Part shown: piece by piece, positions 44,501 through 52,553 of the stretch | How the letters are laid out: each line of letters begins with the position of its first letter | How positions within the stretch are numbered: position 1 is the first letter of the stretch | Assembly: GCF_004803895.1 (NCBI RefSeq) | Contig: NZ_CP021978.1 | Span: 7,750,001 to 7,814,000, forward strand | Direction: 5' to 3' | Length of the DNA: 64,000 nucleotides | Source: Streptomyces hawaiiensis | Lineage (GTDB): Bacteria; Actinomycetota; Actinomycetes; Streptomycetales; Streptomycetaceae | Notes under the pieces: model-generated | What the model was told of the DNA's origin: nothing | The model's database searches: none | Seen by the model: only the letters and a program-made list of their open reading frames with translations | Made by a program: the position numbers and the translations under genes

Positions 44501-45664
44501 TCACGCCGGTCCGGCCACCTCCGCCCACGCACCGCTCCGCGCCGACCGCGCCATGGCGTCCAGCGCGGCCGCGCTGTGCACGGCATCCGTGAGCGTCGCC
44601 CCGTGCGCGGTGCCCTCGGCGACCGACCGCAGGAAGCGGTACGCCTCGATGACCTTCAGGTCGTCGTACCCCATGGCGTTCGCCGCGCCCGGCTGGAACG
44701 CGGCGAACTCTCCGTGGCCCGGGCCGACGTAGACCGTGGTGACGGCCTGGTCCTGATATGTCGTGCCGCGGCTGATCCCCAGCTCGTTCATGCGGCGGAA
44801 GTCCCAGAACACGGCGCCCTTGGTGCCGTGCACCTCGAAGCCGTAGTTGTTCTGCTCGCCGACCGAGACCCGGCAGGCCTCCAGGACACCGCGCGCCCCG
44901 GAGGCGAAGCGCAGCAGGCAGCTGACGTAGTCCTCGTTCTCGACCGGGCCGAGTTCACCTCCTGCGGCGCGGCTGTGGCCGGCCGTGGCGCCGGCCGGGC
45001 GGGCCCGCTCCGGGAGGAAGATCGCCGTGTCGGCGATCAGTGACGTGATGTCGCCGAGCAGATGACGGGCCAGGTCCACGCCGTGCGAGGCCAGGTCGCC
45101 CAGCACCCCGCTGCCGCCCCGCTCCCGCTCGTACCGCCACGTCAGCGCGCCCTCGGGATGGGCCGCGTAGTCGCTGAACAGCCGGACGCGGACATGCGTG
45201 ACCGCGCCGATCTCGCCGGAGGCGATCAGCTCGCGGGCCGCCTCGACGGCGGGTGCGTTGCGGTAGTTGAAGCCCACGGTGGCCTGCACGCCCGCCTCGG
45301 CCACCGCGTCCGCGACCGCCCCGGCGTCCTCGGCGGTCAGGCCCACCGGCTTCTCGATCCAGATGTGCTTGCCCGCCTCGGCCATGGCGACGCCGATCTC
45401 GCGGTGCAGGAAGTTGGGCGCGGTGATGCTGACCGCCCGTACCCGGGGGTCGGCGGCCACCTCGCGCCAGTCGCGGGTCGTCGAGGCGAACCCGAACTGC
45501 GCGGCGGCCTCCTCCGCCCGGCCCGGCACCTCCTCCGCGACCGTCACCAGCTCCGGAACGAGGGGCAGCTGCGGAAAGTGGTGCCGCACGCGCGCGTACG
45601 CCTGGGTGTGCACCCGCCCCATCCAGCCGAATCCGATGACGGCGACGCCGAGCGTGTCCACCAT
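44501..45664 (-). CDS. Gfo/Idh/MocA-family oxidoreductase
   Basis: A 387-residue NAD-dependent oxidoreductase. The Rossmann motif is VIGFGWMGRVHTQAY, the EKP motif is in WIEKPVGLTAEDA, and active-site residues are in LGDLASHGVDLARHLLGDI. It belongs to the longer (about 385-390) group that acts on sugars and myo-inositol derivatives. It is divergent from a LacI repressor gene, with paired operator-like palindromes between them, so it is very likely the target of that repressor. The substrate is unknown. Confidence 0.9.
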   Translation of the reverse strand: MVDTLGVAVIGFGWMGRVHTQAYARVRHHFPQLPLVPELVTVAEEVPGRAEEAAAQFGFASTTRDWREVAADPRVRAVSITAPNFLHREIGVAMAEAGKHIWIEKPVGLTAEDAGAVADAVAEAGVQATVGFNYRNAPAVEAARELIASGEIGAVTHVRVRLFSDYAAHPEGALTWRYERERGGSGVLGDLASHGVDLARHLLGDITSLIADTAIFLPERARPAGATAGHSRAAGGELGPVENEDYVSCLLRFASGARGVLEACRVSVGEQNNYGFEVHGTKGAVFWDFRRMNELGISRGTTYQDQAVTTVYVGPGHGEFAAFQPGAANAMGYDDLKVIEAYRFLRSVAEGTAHGATLTDAVHSAAALDAMARSARSGAWAEVAGPA

Positions 45665-45676
45665 GAGTGCCCTTCT

Positions 45677-45770
45677 TGGACCGTTCCAGAACCTGTCGAG
45701 GCCACCCTGAGCGGGGTCTGTCGACGCTGTCAACCCTTTGACAAGCCGTGGCGCCCCATGGAACGGTCCA
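45677..45770. promoter_or_regulatory. Paired LacI operator candidates between divergent genes
   Basis: The 12-mer TGGACCGTTCCA (45677-45688) recurs as its exact reverse complement TGGAACGGTCCA (45759-45770). Each is itself a near-palindrome with a central CG, as expected for LacI sites. Between them, TGTCAA-CCCT-TTGACA (45728-45743) forms another palindrome that also supplies -35-like hexamers for both directions. Looping between two sites 82 bases apart is possible. Confidence 0.72.
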
Positions 45771-45774
45771 TCCC

Positions 45775-46773
45775 ATGAGACCGCCGACGATCCGGGACGT
45801 GGCCGAACGGGCCGGTGTCTCCAAGTCGCTGGTCTCCCTCGTGCTGCGCGGCTCCGAGCAGGTCCGTCCCGAGAAGCGGGACGCAGTCCTGCGGGCCGCC
45901 CGTGAACTCGGCTACCGGCCCAACGCCGCCGCCCGCAGTCTCAGCGAGCAGCGCACCCGCACGGTCGGTGTGCTCCTGAACGACCTGCGCAACCCCTGGT
46001 TCGTCGACCTCCTCGACGGCCTGAACTCCCTGCTGCACGCCCACGGCCTGCAGATGCTGCTCGCCGACGCCCGCCTCAACCGCCGCACCGGCCAGGACCC
46101 GGCCGACCCGCTGCTGGACCTGCGCGTCGACGGCCTGGTCGTGGTCGGCACGCTGCCCGACCCGGCGGCCCTCGGCGGGGTGGCCGAGCGGATCCCGGTC
46201 GTGCTGGCCGGCTCCCGCGAACCGGCACCGCCGGGCGTCGACGTCGTGGCGGGCGACGACGAGCGGGGCGCCCGGCTGGTCGCCGAGCACCTGATCGGCC
46301 TCGGGCACCGCCGCATCGCGCACATCGCGGGCTACGGCACGGTGGGCGAGCTGCGGCGCCGGAGCTTCGAGGCGGCCATGCGCCGGCACGGGCTCGCGGA
46401 GCAGGCGGTGGTCGAGCCGAGCGACATGACCGAGGAGGGCGGCTACCGCACGACCGTCCGGCTGCTCAGCCGCCCCGAACGGCCCACGGCCGTCTTCGCC
46501 GTCAACGACATCGCCGCCATCGGTGTGCTCTCGGCGGCCGAGGAACTGGGGCTGCGCGTCCCGCGCGACCTGTCCGTCGTCGGCTACGACAACACGAGCA
46601 TCGCCCGGCTGCGGCACGTGTGGCTCACGACGGCCGACAACTCCAGTCACGAGGTCGGCCGGCGTGCGGCCCGGTGCCTCCTGGAGCGCTTCGAGGGCGC
46701 GGGCGGAGCGGGCCGGGTGCAACTGGCCACGCCCACCCTGGAGATCCGGGGATCGACGGCGCCGGCGCCCTGA
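45775..46773 (+). CDS. LacI-family transcriptional repressor
   Basis: A 332-residue LacI protein. The DNA-binding domain is textbook: TIRDVAERAGVSKSLVSLVL, then the hinge helix YRPNAAARSLSEQRT. The ligand domain includes VGVLLNDLRNPWFVDLLDG and the C-terminal VVGYDNTSIARL segment. ATG 45775 immediately follows an operator-like palindrome, suggesting autorepression. It is divergent from a Gfo/Idh dehydrogenase. A convergent cupin gene lies 13 bases beyond its stop. Confidence 0.93.
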   Translation: MRPPTIRDVAERAGVSKSLVSLVLRGSEQVRPEKRDAVLRAARELGYRPNAAARSLSEQRTRTVGVLLNDLRNPWFVDLLDGLNSLLHAHGLQMLLADARLNRRTGQDPADPLLDLRVDGLVVVGTLPDPAALGGVAERIPVVLAGSREPAPPGVDVVAGDDERGARLVAEHLIGLGHRRIAHIAGYGTVGELRRRSFEAAMRRHGLAEQAVVEPSDMTEEGGYRTTVRLLSRPERPTAVFAVNDIAAIGVLSAAEELGLRVPRDLSVVGYDNTSIARLRHVWLTTADNSSHEVGRRAARCLLERFEGAGGAGRVQLATPTLEIRGSTAPAP

Positions 46774-46786
46774 TCGCGGGCCTCGC

Positions 46787-47131
46787 TCAGAGGTTGATCG
46801 CGTACGCCTTGCGCAGGGTCTCGTGCACCGTCCACGTCGTACGGTCGCCCTCGCGGAGCACGGCCAGGTCGCCGGGCCCGACCGTGAGCGTCGGCCCGCC
46901 CTCGACCTCGATCGTCGCCGACCCGCTGATCACGACGAACAGTTCGTCGGCCTCGGTGTCGGTGACCACGCCGGGCGTGATCTGCCAGACGCCCCGCACC
47001 TGACGGCCGTCCTCCGACTCCCAGACCACCTTCCCGGTCACCTCGGGCGTCCCGGAGACGATCTGCTCGGGCGCGAGGGGCTCGGGCTCGAGCTCGGCGT
47101 CGGGGATGTGCAGTACGAAGCTGTGCGTCAT
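46787..47131 (-). CDS. Small cupin-domain protein
   Basis: A 114-residue single-domain cupin (cupin_3-like, ethanolamine utilisation EutQ-like). It has WQITPGVVTDTEADELFVVISGSA and LTVGPGDLAVLREGD. The usual metal-binding His cluster is reduced, with Thr/Glu/Asp at those positions, so it may be a ligand-binding rather than catalytic cupin. ATG 47131 is the only sensible start. It is convergent with the LacI gene and divergent from a small membrane protein gene; no functional partner is evident. Confidence 0.8.
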   Translation of the reverse strand: MTHSFVLHIPDAELEPEPLAPEQIVSGTPEVTGKVVWESEDGRQVRGVWQITPGVVTDTEADELFVVISGSATIEVEGGPTLTVGPGDLAVLREGDRTTWTVHETLRKAYAINL

Positions 47132-47355
47132 GCGGCGACCCTAGCCCCGGTGAGCGGGGCAGCGGCCTCGACAGAGTGTGGGGTGCCGGTGGGGCCGGCC
47201 GGACACTCCGTCGCCCAGCCGGCCCTCGGCGCGGCACCGGCGGCTTGACCGACCGCACACGGGCAGGGCTCCTGGTGTCCGTCTCAACCCCTATGCCCTG
47301 GTCGGGAGTTCCCGCCGACTCGCGTATTGTTTGCGGCATATGCCCGGGAGTTGCG

Positions 47356-47694
47356 ATGTGCCGGGTGTGCCATCGCGCAGGCGAAGGGGGACAGCACGTG
47401 GACGAGACGCGGCACCGGCCCGTCCGGCGAGCCGAGCTGGCCGGAGGTGCCGGCACGGCCCTCCTGGCCGTCGCGGCCTTCGCGGGCCATGCCACCACGG
47501 CGGGTCTCCCCTGGTGGGCCGTTCTCGCCGTCGCCGTCTCGACAGCGGGCCTCGTCGGCTGGACCGGCGCCCACCTCGGTCGTGGGCGACGGCCACGGGA
47601 CGACTCCACGGACCACGGCGAGCAGATCCCCGGCGCGTACCCGCTCCGCGCCCCACACCCCGAGCGCCTGCCGCCACAGGGGCCGCGAGGCTGA
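47356..47694 (+). CDS. Small two-helix membrane protein of unknown function
   Basis: A 112-residue protein starting MCRVCHRAGEGGQHVDE, with CxxC near the N-terminus. Two hydrophobic helices lie at about 32-50 and 56-74 (LLAVAAFAGHATTAGL, WWAVLAVAVSTAGLVGW), and a polar Pro/Arg-rich tail follows. ATG 47356 has GGGAG 6 bases upstream; GTG 47401 in the same frame would remove the CxxC. No family is recognised. It ends about 65 bases before the second tRNA-Pro. Confidence 0.6.
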   Translation: MCRVCHRAGEGGQHVDETRHRPVRRAELAGGAGTALLAVAAFAGHATTAGLPWWAVLAVAVSTAGLVGWTGAHLGRGRRPRDDSTDHGEQIPGAYPLRAPHPERLPPQGPRG

Positions 47695-47760
47695 GTTCGG
47701 CCCTTCACATGCGGTAGGGTTGACCTGCGTGATCACGCGGTTCACCCGCGCGAGACGCAT

Positions 47761-47834
<74 letters not shown>

Positions 47835-47854
47835 CGTGTGAGAGTCGCTGGGCA

Positions 47855-47886
47855 GGGCCGGTTTCGGAGAAATCCGAAACCGGCCC
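47855..47886 (+). terminator. Hairpin downstream of the second tRNA-Pro
   Basis: A perfect 14-bp stem (47855-47868 with 47873-47886) closed by a GAAA tetraloop, followed by TT, begins 21 bases after the tRNA. It is a strong intrinsic-type terminator. It differs in sequence from the one after the first tRNA copy. Confidence 0.85.
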
Positions 47887-47941
47887 TTGGCCGTTCTTCT
47901 GGTGATGTCCGCCCATCACCGGCCGACCTCGTCCGCCATGA

Positions 47942-48150
47942 TCAAGACGCGTGGTGCCGCTGCGCGGTCGACTTGGGGTCGAAGCCGGACAGCACGATGC
48001 CGTCGGGCTTGATACACGGGGCGCAGGATGTCGGCGGCGTCGCGGACGTCCGCAGCGGTGATCATGCGAACGGCCTCGGGCTCCAACCAGCGGTCGGACG
48101 AGAAGATCACCTCGTACGCCTGGTAGGCGAGGCGCGCGTTCGCCGGGACG
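47942..48150 (-). pseudogene. Gene remnant between tRNA-Pro and its partial repeat
   Basis: The minus strand carries a coherent but broken reading: RLAYQAYEVIFSSDRWLEP, then VRMITAADVRDAADILRP, and after a one-base shift near 48015 CIKPDGIVLSGFDPKSTAQ to a TGA at 47942. There is no start codon or ribosome binding site on the upstream side, where the sequence meets the tRNA-like repeat. I do not recognise the family. The position between att-like repeats makes it a candidate leftover of an excised or decayed integrative element. Confidence 0.45.
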
Positions 48151-48171
48151 CACGTTGCGCATCCTGGTTCT

Positions 48172-48203
48172 GCAGGTTCGCATCCTGTCGTCCCGACGTG
48201 TGA
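48172..48203 (+). repeat. Partial copy of the tRNA-Pro 3' end (att-like site)
   Basis: These 32 bases match 47810-47841 (T-arm, acceptor 3' strand and first bases after the tRNA) at 30 of 32 positions; the differences are two adjacent bases in the T-loop. The copies are 362 bp apart in direct orientation. Direct repetition of a tRNA 3' end is the usual footprint of tyrosine-recombinase integration into a tRNA gene. No integrase gene remains. Confidence 0.8.
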
Positions 48204-48232
48204 AGTACGGGCCGGTCACGGCCCGGGCCGGA

Positions 48233-48532
48233 TCACCGGCCCACCACCCGCTCGATGCCACCCTGTGTCGGCGCCGGCTTGAGGTCCACCTGTACCCGAT
48301 GCACCGAGTCGTGACTCACCGCGCCGCCCAGACGCGCCTCCACGATGCCCAGGCGCAACCCCGCGCCGCCCTCACCGGCCCGGTGGAACTGCACCGAGAA
48401 CTCCACACTCACCTGTTCGACGGTGAACCGCCAGTCACTGCCCGCGCCGTCCCGCTCCGCCTGAGCCAGTTCCGTGCGGATCGAGTCGATCGCCTGCGCG
48501 AGACCGATCGGTTCGGACTGATTTTGCGTCAT
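48233..48532 (-). CDS. Trypsin-co-occurring domain protein (trypco2)
   Basis: A 99-residue protein. It starts with the helix IGLAQAIDSIRTELAQAERD and continues into a beta meander FTVEQVSVEFSVQFHRAGEG...LRLGIVEARLGG, which is the trypco2 layout described for conflict-system neighbourhoods. Known members sit beside trypsin-like proteases, as here, where the protease gene is divergent with a 66-base spacer. It probably modulates or targets the protease. ATG 48532 has a G-rich stretch upstream. The att-like repeat lies 30 bases past its stop. Confidence 0.85.
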   Translation of the reverse strand: MTQNQSEPIGLAQAIDSIRTELAQAERDGAGSDWRFTVEQVSVEFSVQFHRAGEGGAGLRLGIVEARLGGAVSHDSVHRVQVDLKPAPTQGGIERVVGR

Positions 48533-48598
48533 GTCATGCCCCCCGCACGGCACTTGGCTTATCCGGCAAGGGCACGAGTCTAGTCCCGGCGGGTCCTG

Positions 48599-49942
48599 AT
48601 GCGTAGCGTGATGAGGATGGGGGAACTGGCTGCGGACTGGCGGGTGCGCCTGCGTTGGGGAGGAGCGGCGGGCGAGGTACGGGGCGCCGGCATCCTCATC
48701 GATGCGCGGACCGTCCTCACGTGCGCACATGTGGTCCGGGACCGGGACGCGGTGATGTGGGTCGAGTTCGTGGAGAACCCGCGCGTCGAGCCGGTGGCCG
48801 CGCGCGTCGCCGACGGCGGTTGGCTGCCGGACCTGCTGGACGGCCACGGCGAGGACCTCGCGGTTCTGTGCCTGGACAGCCCGCGTCCGCAGGCCCGCCC
48901 GGCCACCCTGTCCACGCAGCTCACCGCGGGTCTCGCGGTCACCGTCACCGGGTACGCGGAGCGCTTCGACGACGGCATGGTGCTCACCGGGACCGTGCGT
49001 GGCCTGAGGGGACACCGGGTGCAGTTCGATGCGCGGCACCGCAGGGAAGTGGTGCGCCGCGGGTTCAGCGGGGCGGGGGCATGGGCCGTGTCCGCGGACG
49101 GAGAACCGGTCGTGGTGGGAATCGTGGTCAGCTGGCGGGGCGACCTGGACGAGCCGCTGCCGCAGGACAACGTGCTGGCGTACTCGTACCTGATCCCTGT
49201 CGCGCGCATGGCGGAACTCTCCCCCGTCGTACGTGAGCTGGCCCGTCCCGATGCCTGGGACCGGGACTTCGACGAGCGGGCGCGGCGCTGGCTGGCCGAC
49301 CCGTCCGGCCCCCCGGTCAAAGTCAGCGTGGTGGAGCGCGGGGGCGGCCGGGAGCGGAGCCTGCGCCACCTGGAACACCTCGCCGGCTACGTGCACCGGC
49401 CGGCCGACGCTTCCCGGGCCGAGCTGGTCGACCGGCTCCTGGGCCGGGCCCTCGCCTTCGCGCCCGGCGGCTACCCCGCGTGCCGGGAGTGGCTGCTGGG
49501 CCGGGGAGTGCGCCCGGCCGGTGACTCCCCGTACGCCGCCGAACCCGACATCACCGTCCTCGTCGACGGCGTGGACGAGGCCCGTAGCCCCGCCCGCCTG
49601 GCCGCGCTGCTCGCCCGGCTCGCCGGGTGCGGCGTGCGGCTGCTGCTGGTCTTCCATGACAGCGGCGGCCCGGGATGGCGGGACGTGCGCGACCTGGTGC
49701 TGGAGCCCGGCCTCCTCGCCTACGTCGATGACCTGCTGGCCCGAGGGAAGGTGTGGGAAGCCCGCCGGGCGCGAGAGGCCGGAATGGTCGACGCGGAGTC
49801 CCTGCGCCACGCGGCCGCCGCGACCGCGGACCTGCTGATCCGCCGTGAGGCGATCACGGCCCTGGCAGATCCGGCGGAACGGCTGCTCGCCTTGAGGGAG
49901 TTCGCGGACGGGCTGCGGACGGCGTATCCGGGAGCCGGGTGA
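48599..49942 (+). CDS. Trypsin-like serine protease fused to a degenerate STAND-like domain
   Basis: A 447-residue cytosolic protein. The N-terminal chymotrypsin-fold protease (about 8-215) has His44 (LTCAHVV), Asp86 (GEDLAVLCL) and Ser157 (GFSGAGAW). The C-terminal part (about 240-447) contains DITVLVDGVDEARSP followed by VRLLLVFHDSG, which look like the Walker B and sensor strands of STAND/NACHT NTPases. No Walker A loop is present, so it fits the inactive-STAND type. No signal peptide is seen. The start is uncertain: ATG 48599, 48611 or 48617, none with a good ribosome binding site. It is paired with divergent trypco2. Confidence 0.83.
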   Translation: MRSVMRMGELAADWRVRLRWGGAAGEVRGAGILIDARTVLTCAHVVRDRDAVMWVEFVENPRVEPVAARVADGGWLPDLLDGHGEDLAVLCLDSPRPQARPATLSTQLTAGLAVTVTGYAERFDDGMVLTGTVRGLRGHRVQFDARHRREVVRRGFSGAGAWAVSADGEPVVVGIVVSWRGDLDEPLPQDNVLAYSYLIPVARMAELSPVVRELARPDAWDRDFDERARRWLADPSGPPVKVSVVERGGGRERSLRHLEHLAGYVHRPADASRAELVDRLLGRALAFAPGGYPACREWLLGRGVRPAGDSPYAAEPDITVLVDGVDEARSPARLAALLARLAGCGVRLLLVFHDSGGPGWRDVRDLVLEPGLLAYVDDLLARGKVWEARRAREAGMVDAESLRHAAAATADLLIRREAITALADPAERLLALREFADGLRTAYPGAG

Positions 49943-50104
49943 GTGGGGGTGTGGGGGCGGCGCGGCGGGTTCTGCCGGAAGGGCGTACCGCCGGGTTCGG
50001 GGAAGCCGGCCGGTGCGCAGCGAGCGGCGTGCCCCGAGACGGGGCGCGGGTGAGCTGTGCGACCCGCCGTCGTGGCAGGCCGTGAGTCAAGACGGGGGAG
50101 GAGC

Positions 50105-52501
50105 ATGCGCGTGAGTACGGAGCCGTGCCGTCAGCGACGGCTCAGTGGAGGGCCCTGCGGCGGGGAGATCCTGCCGACCGGGTACTGCGGCCGGTGCGGC
50201 CGGCGGCGGGACGCGCTGCCGCTGCCGGAGCCGGGCGACGGGCCGCGGGGCCCCCGGCAGCTGCTGAAACTGCCACCCCGCACGCCGCGCTCGCCCGAGG
50301 AGCGGCTCGCCGGCGGCGCCCACATCGCGGACCAGCCGCAGCGCTGCCGCAGACCGGACTGCGGTGCCACGATCCCCGTCCTCGCCGACCGTCCCGACCC
50401 GCAGTACTGCCCGCGCTGCGGCAAACCGCACGCCATGCGGCCCGACTTCGCGCAGGGCGCGACGCTCAGCGACCAGTACCACATCAAGGGCCCCGTCGCC
50501 CGTGGCGGTCAGGGCTGGGTGTATCTCGCCGAGGACACCCACCTCGACGACCTCGTCGCCGTGAAGACGTTGCGAGACCGCTACGGCGCGCACGGCGCCG
50601 CCCTCGCCGACCTCGAGCGGCGCACCCTCGTGGCCAGCCGGCACCCGTACATCGTGCGGATCCGCGACTTCCTCCCCTACGAGGCGCCCGCATCCGGCGA
50701 GGACAGTGCCCCGGAGCCCGAACTCCGCGTCAGGGGCGGTCACATCGTCATGGAGGACGTCGGTGACCACACCCTTCAGTCCGTCATCGACGAGGTCCGC
50801 CGCGGACGCGAGACGCTCGACATCGAGCATGTCGCCACGTACGGCATCCAGATCCTCACGGCGCTCTCCCACCTGCACCAGCAGGATCTGCTGTACGGAG
50901 ACATGAAGCCGTCGAACGTCGTCCATGTCGATGACCACGTCAAGGTGATCGACATGGGCAGTGTCCGCAAACTCCACCAGACCGAGCCGCCGCCCCATGT
51001 GACGCCCGGCTTCCACGCGCCGGAACTGGCCGGTGAACTCACTCTCCCCAACGACCTGCACACCGTCGGCGTGACCCTGCGCTGCCTCGCCGCCCCCGCC
51101 CTCCGCGACGACGTGCCGGGCCTCGGCACGGGCTCGCTCGACGCCGTCATCGACCGCGCCACGCGCACAGTGGAGGAAGGGCCGCGGTTCAAGGACGCGG
51201 AGGAGATGGCCGACCAACTGCGGGGCGCACTGCGTGAGATCAGGGCGCTGCGCGGCAAGGGTGGCTCACCCGAGGCGTCCGGCTACTTCGACCCGTCGTC
51301 GGACTGGCTGGGTGAACGGCTGGGCGACGTGCCCGCGACGTCCGACCTCGCGCGCCCCGGTGAGGACCGCCCGCTTCGCGGCGCCCCGCCCGTCCTGCGG
51401 GTCCTGGACCCCGGGCGGCCCACGCCCGTCGAGATCGCCCGACGGCTCCCCGTCCCCAAGCCGTTCTCCAAAGACCCGCGGACCCCGGAATTCGGCGTCA
51501 GCGGGGGCTATGCCCGCACGGTGCGGCTCCAGCAGGCCCCCGACGACGAGCCCTCCGCCGAAATCTGCCTGCACAACATCCGCGTCGCCCTCGCCGTTGA
51601 TCCAGCACCGCCCGACGTCGATGCGGCGGAGGCGGAGCTGGCCCTGGCCGAGGGCATTCCGGGCCCCGAGGAAGTGCGGCGCTGGCGCCTGGAGTGGCAC
51701 CGAGGGCTGATCGCGCTCGCCCGGTTCGGCACGGGCGCCTCGGGGCGGCCCGCGGGCCTGGCGGCGGACCTGGCCGAGGCCTGCCGGAGCTTCGAGCTGG
51801 TCCGCGCCGATCTGCCGGGGGAGTACGCGCCGAAACTGGCCCTCGCCTACGCCTACGAGTGCGCCGCCCACGCGGAACCACAGCCACCGGACGCCGCCGG
51901 GGCACGCGCCCGGGCCCGCGAACTGTTCCACGCGGTGCATCTGCGCAACCCGGCGCACTGCGGCGCTGCCCTGGGCCTGGCCCGCCTCGCCCTCGACGAG
52001 CACGACCGCGACAAGGCGCTGGCCGCCCTCGAACGGGTACCGCGTGGCACCCGGGGCCGCACCCTCGCCCAGCGGGCCGCCACCCGGATCCGGGCCGCCT
52101 GCCTGGGCCACGGCCCCGAGGACCTGCCCTCGCCGGAAGCCGCCGAAGCCGTGCTCGCCGCACACGTCGCGGACCGGAACCGCTCCTCACAGGAACGGGA
52201 GCTGGTCCTCGCCCCGCTCGACGAACTCCGGCTGCGCATAGAGGTCAACGAATGGCAGCTCGCCGCGCTGCACCTGAACCACGGCATCACCGACGCGGGC
52301 GAGGCCACCTTGAGGCGCCGCCTGCGCCGCCTGCGCCGCTGGTGGCGCCCCGCGCGCGAACCGACCCCCGACGAATGCCGGGCGATGGAGGTCCGCGTCC
52401 TGCTGGAGCGCGACTACCTGGAACTCGCCGCCACCGACCCGGACCTCAGCGAGGCCCTGGTGGAGCGCGCCCATGCCGTCCGTCCGACGACGTTGACATG
52501 A
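50105..52501 (+). CDS. PknG-like serine/threonine protein kinase with rubredoxin-type zinc ribbon and TPR tail
   Basis: A 798-residue soluble kinase. Two cysteine clusters lie at the N-terminus: PCGG...YCGRCGRR at about 17-35, and Cys81/Cys86/Cys102/Cys105, the equivalent of the PknG rubredoxin domain. The kinase domain (about 120-380) has a glycine loop ARGGQGWVYLAED, Lys154, the catalytic loop YGDMKPSN with Asp266 and IDMGS with Asp283, all close to the PknG variants of these motifs. The C-terminal half (about 480-798) is TPR-like. ATG 50105 has GGGGGAGGAG upstream. It begins a three-gene operon with a vWA-like protein and a membrane sensor. It likely controls metabolic or stress responses. 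Confidence 0.9.
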   Translation: MRVSTEPCRQRRLSGGPCGGEILPTGYCGRCGRRRDALPLPEPGDGPRGPRQLLKLPPRTPRSPEERLAGGAHIADQPQRCRRPDCGATIPVLADRPDPQYCPRCGKPHAMRPDFAQGATLSDQYHIKGPVARGGQGWVYLAEDTHLDDLVAVKTLRDRYGAHGAALADLERRTLVASRHPYIVRIRDFLPYEAPASGEDSAPEPELRVRGGHIVMEDVGDHTLQSVIDEVRRGRETLDIEHVATYGIQILTALSHLHQQDLLYGDMKPSNVVHVDDHVKVIDMGSVRKLHQTEPPPHVTPGFHAPELAGELTLPNDLHTVGVTLRCLAAPALRDDVPGLGTGSLDAVIDRATRTVEEGPRFKDAEEMADQLRGALREIRALRGKGGSPEASGYFDPSSDWLGERLGDVPATSDLARPGEDRPLRGAPPVLRVLDPGRPTPVEIARRLPVPKPFSKDPRTPEFGVSGGYARTVRLQQAPDDEPSAEICLHNIRVALAVDPAPPDVDAAEAELALAEGIPGPEEVRRWRLEWHRGLIALARFGTGASGRPAGLAADLAEACRSFELVRADLPGEYAPKLALAYAYECAAHAEPQPPDAAGARARARELFHAVHLRNPAHCGAALGLARLALDEHDRDKALAALERVPRGTRGRTLAQRAATRIRAACLGHGPEDLPSPEAAEAVLAAHVADRNRSSQERELVLAPLDELRLRIEVNEWQLAALHLNHGITDAGEATLRRRLRRLRRWWRPAREPTPDECRAMEVRVLLERDYLELAATDPDLSEALVERAHAVRPTTLT

Positions 52502-52553
52502 GACGCCGACGGTGTCGGTGTCGCCGTACCGCAGCACCTGTCAGGAGGCTCTG

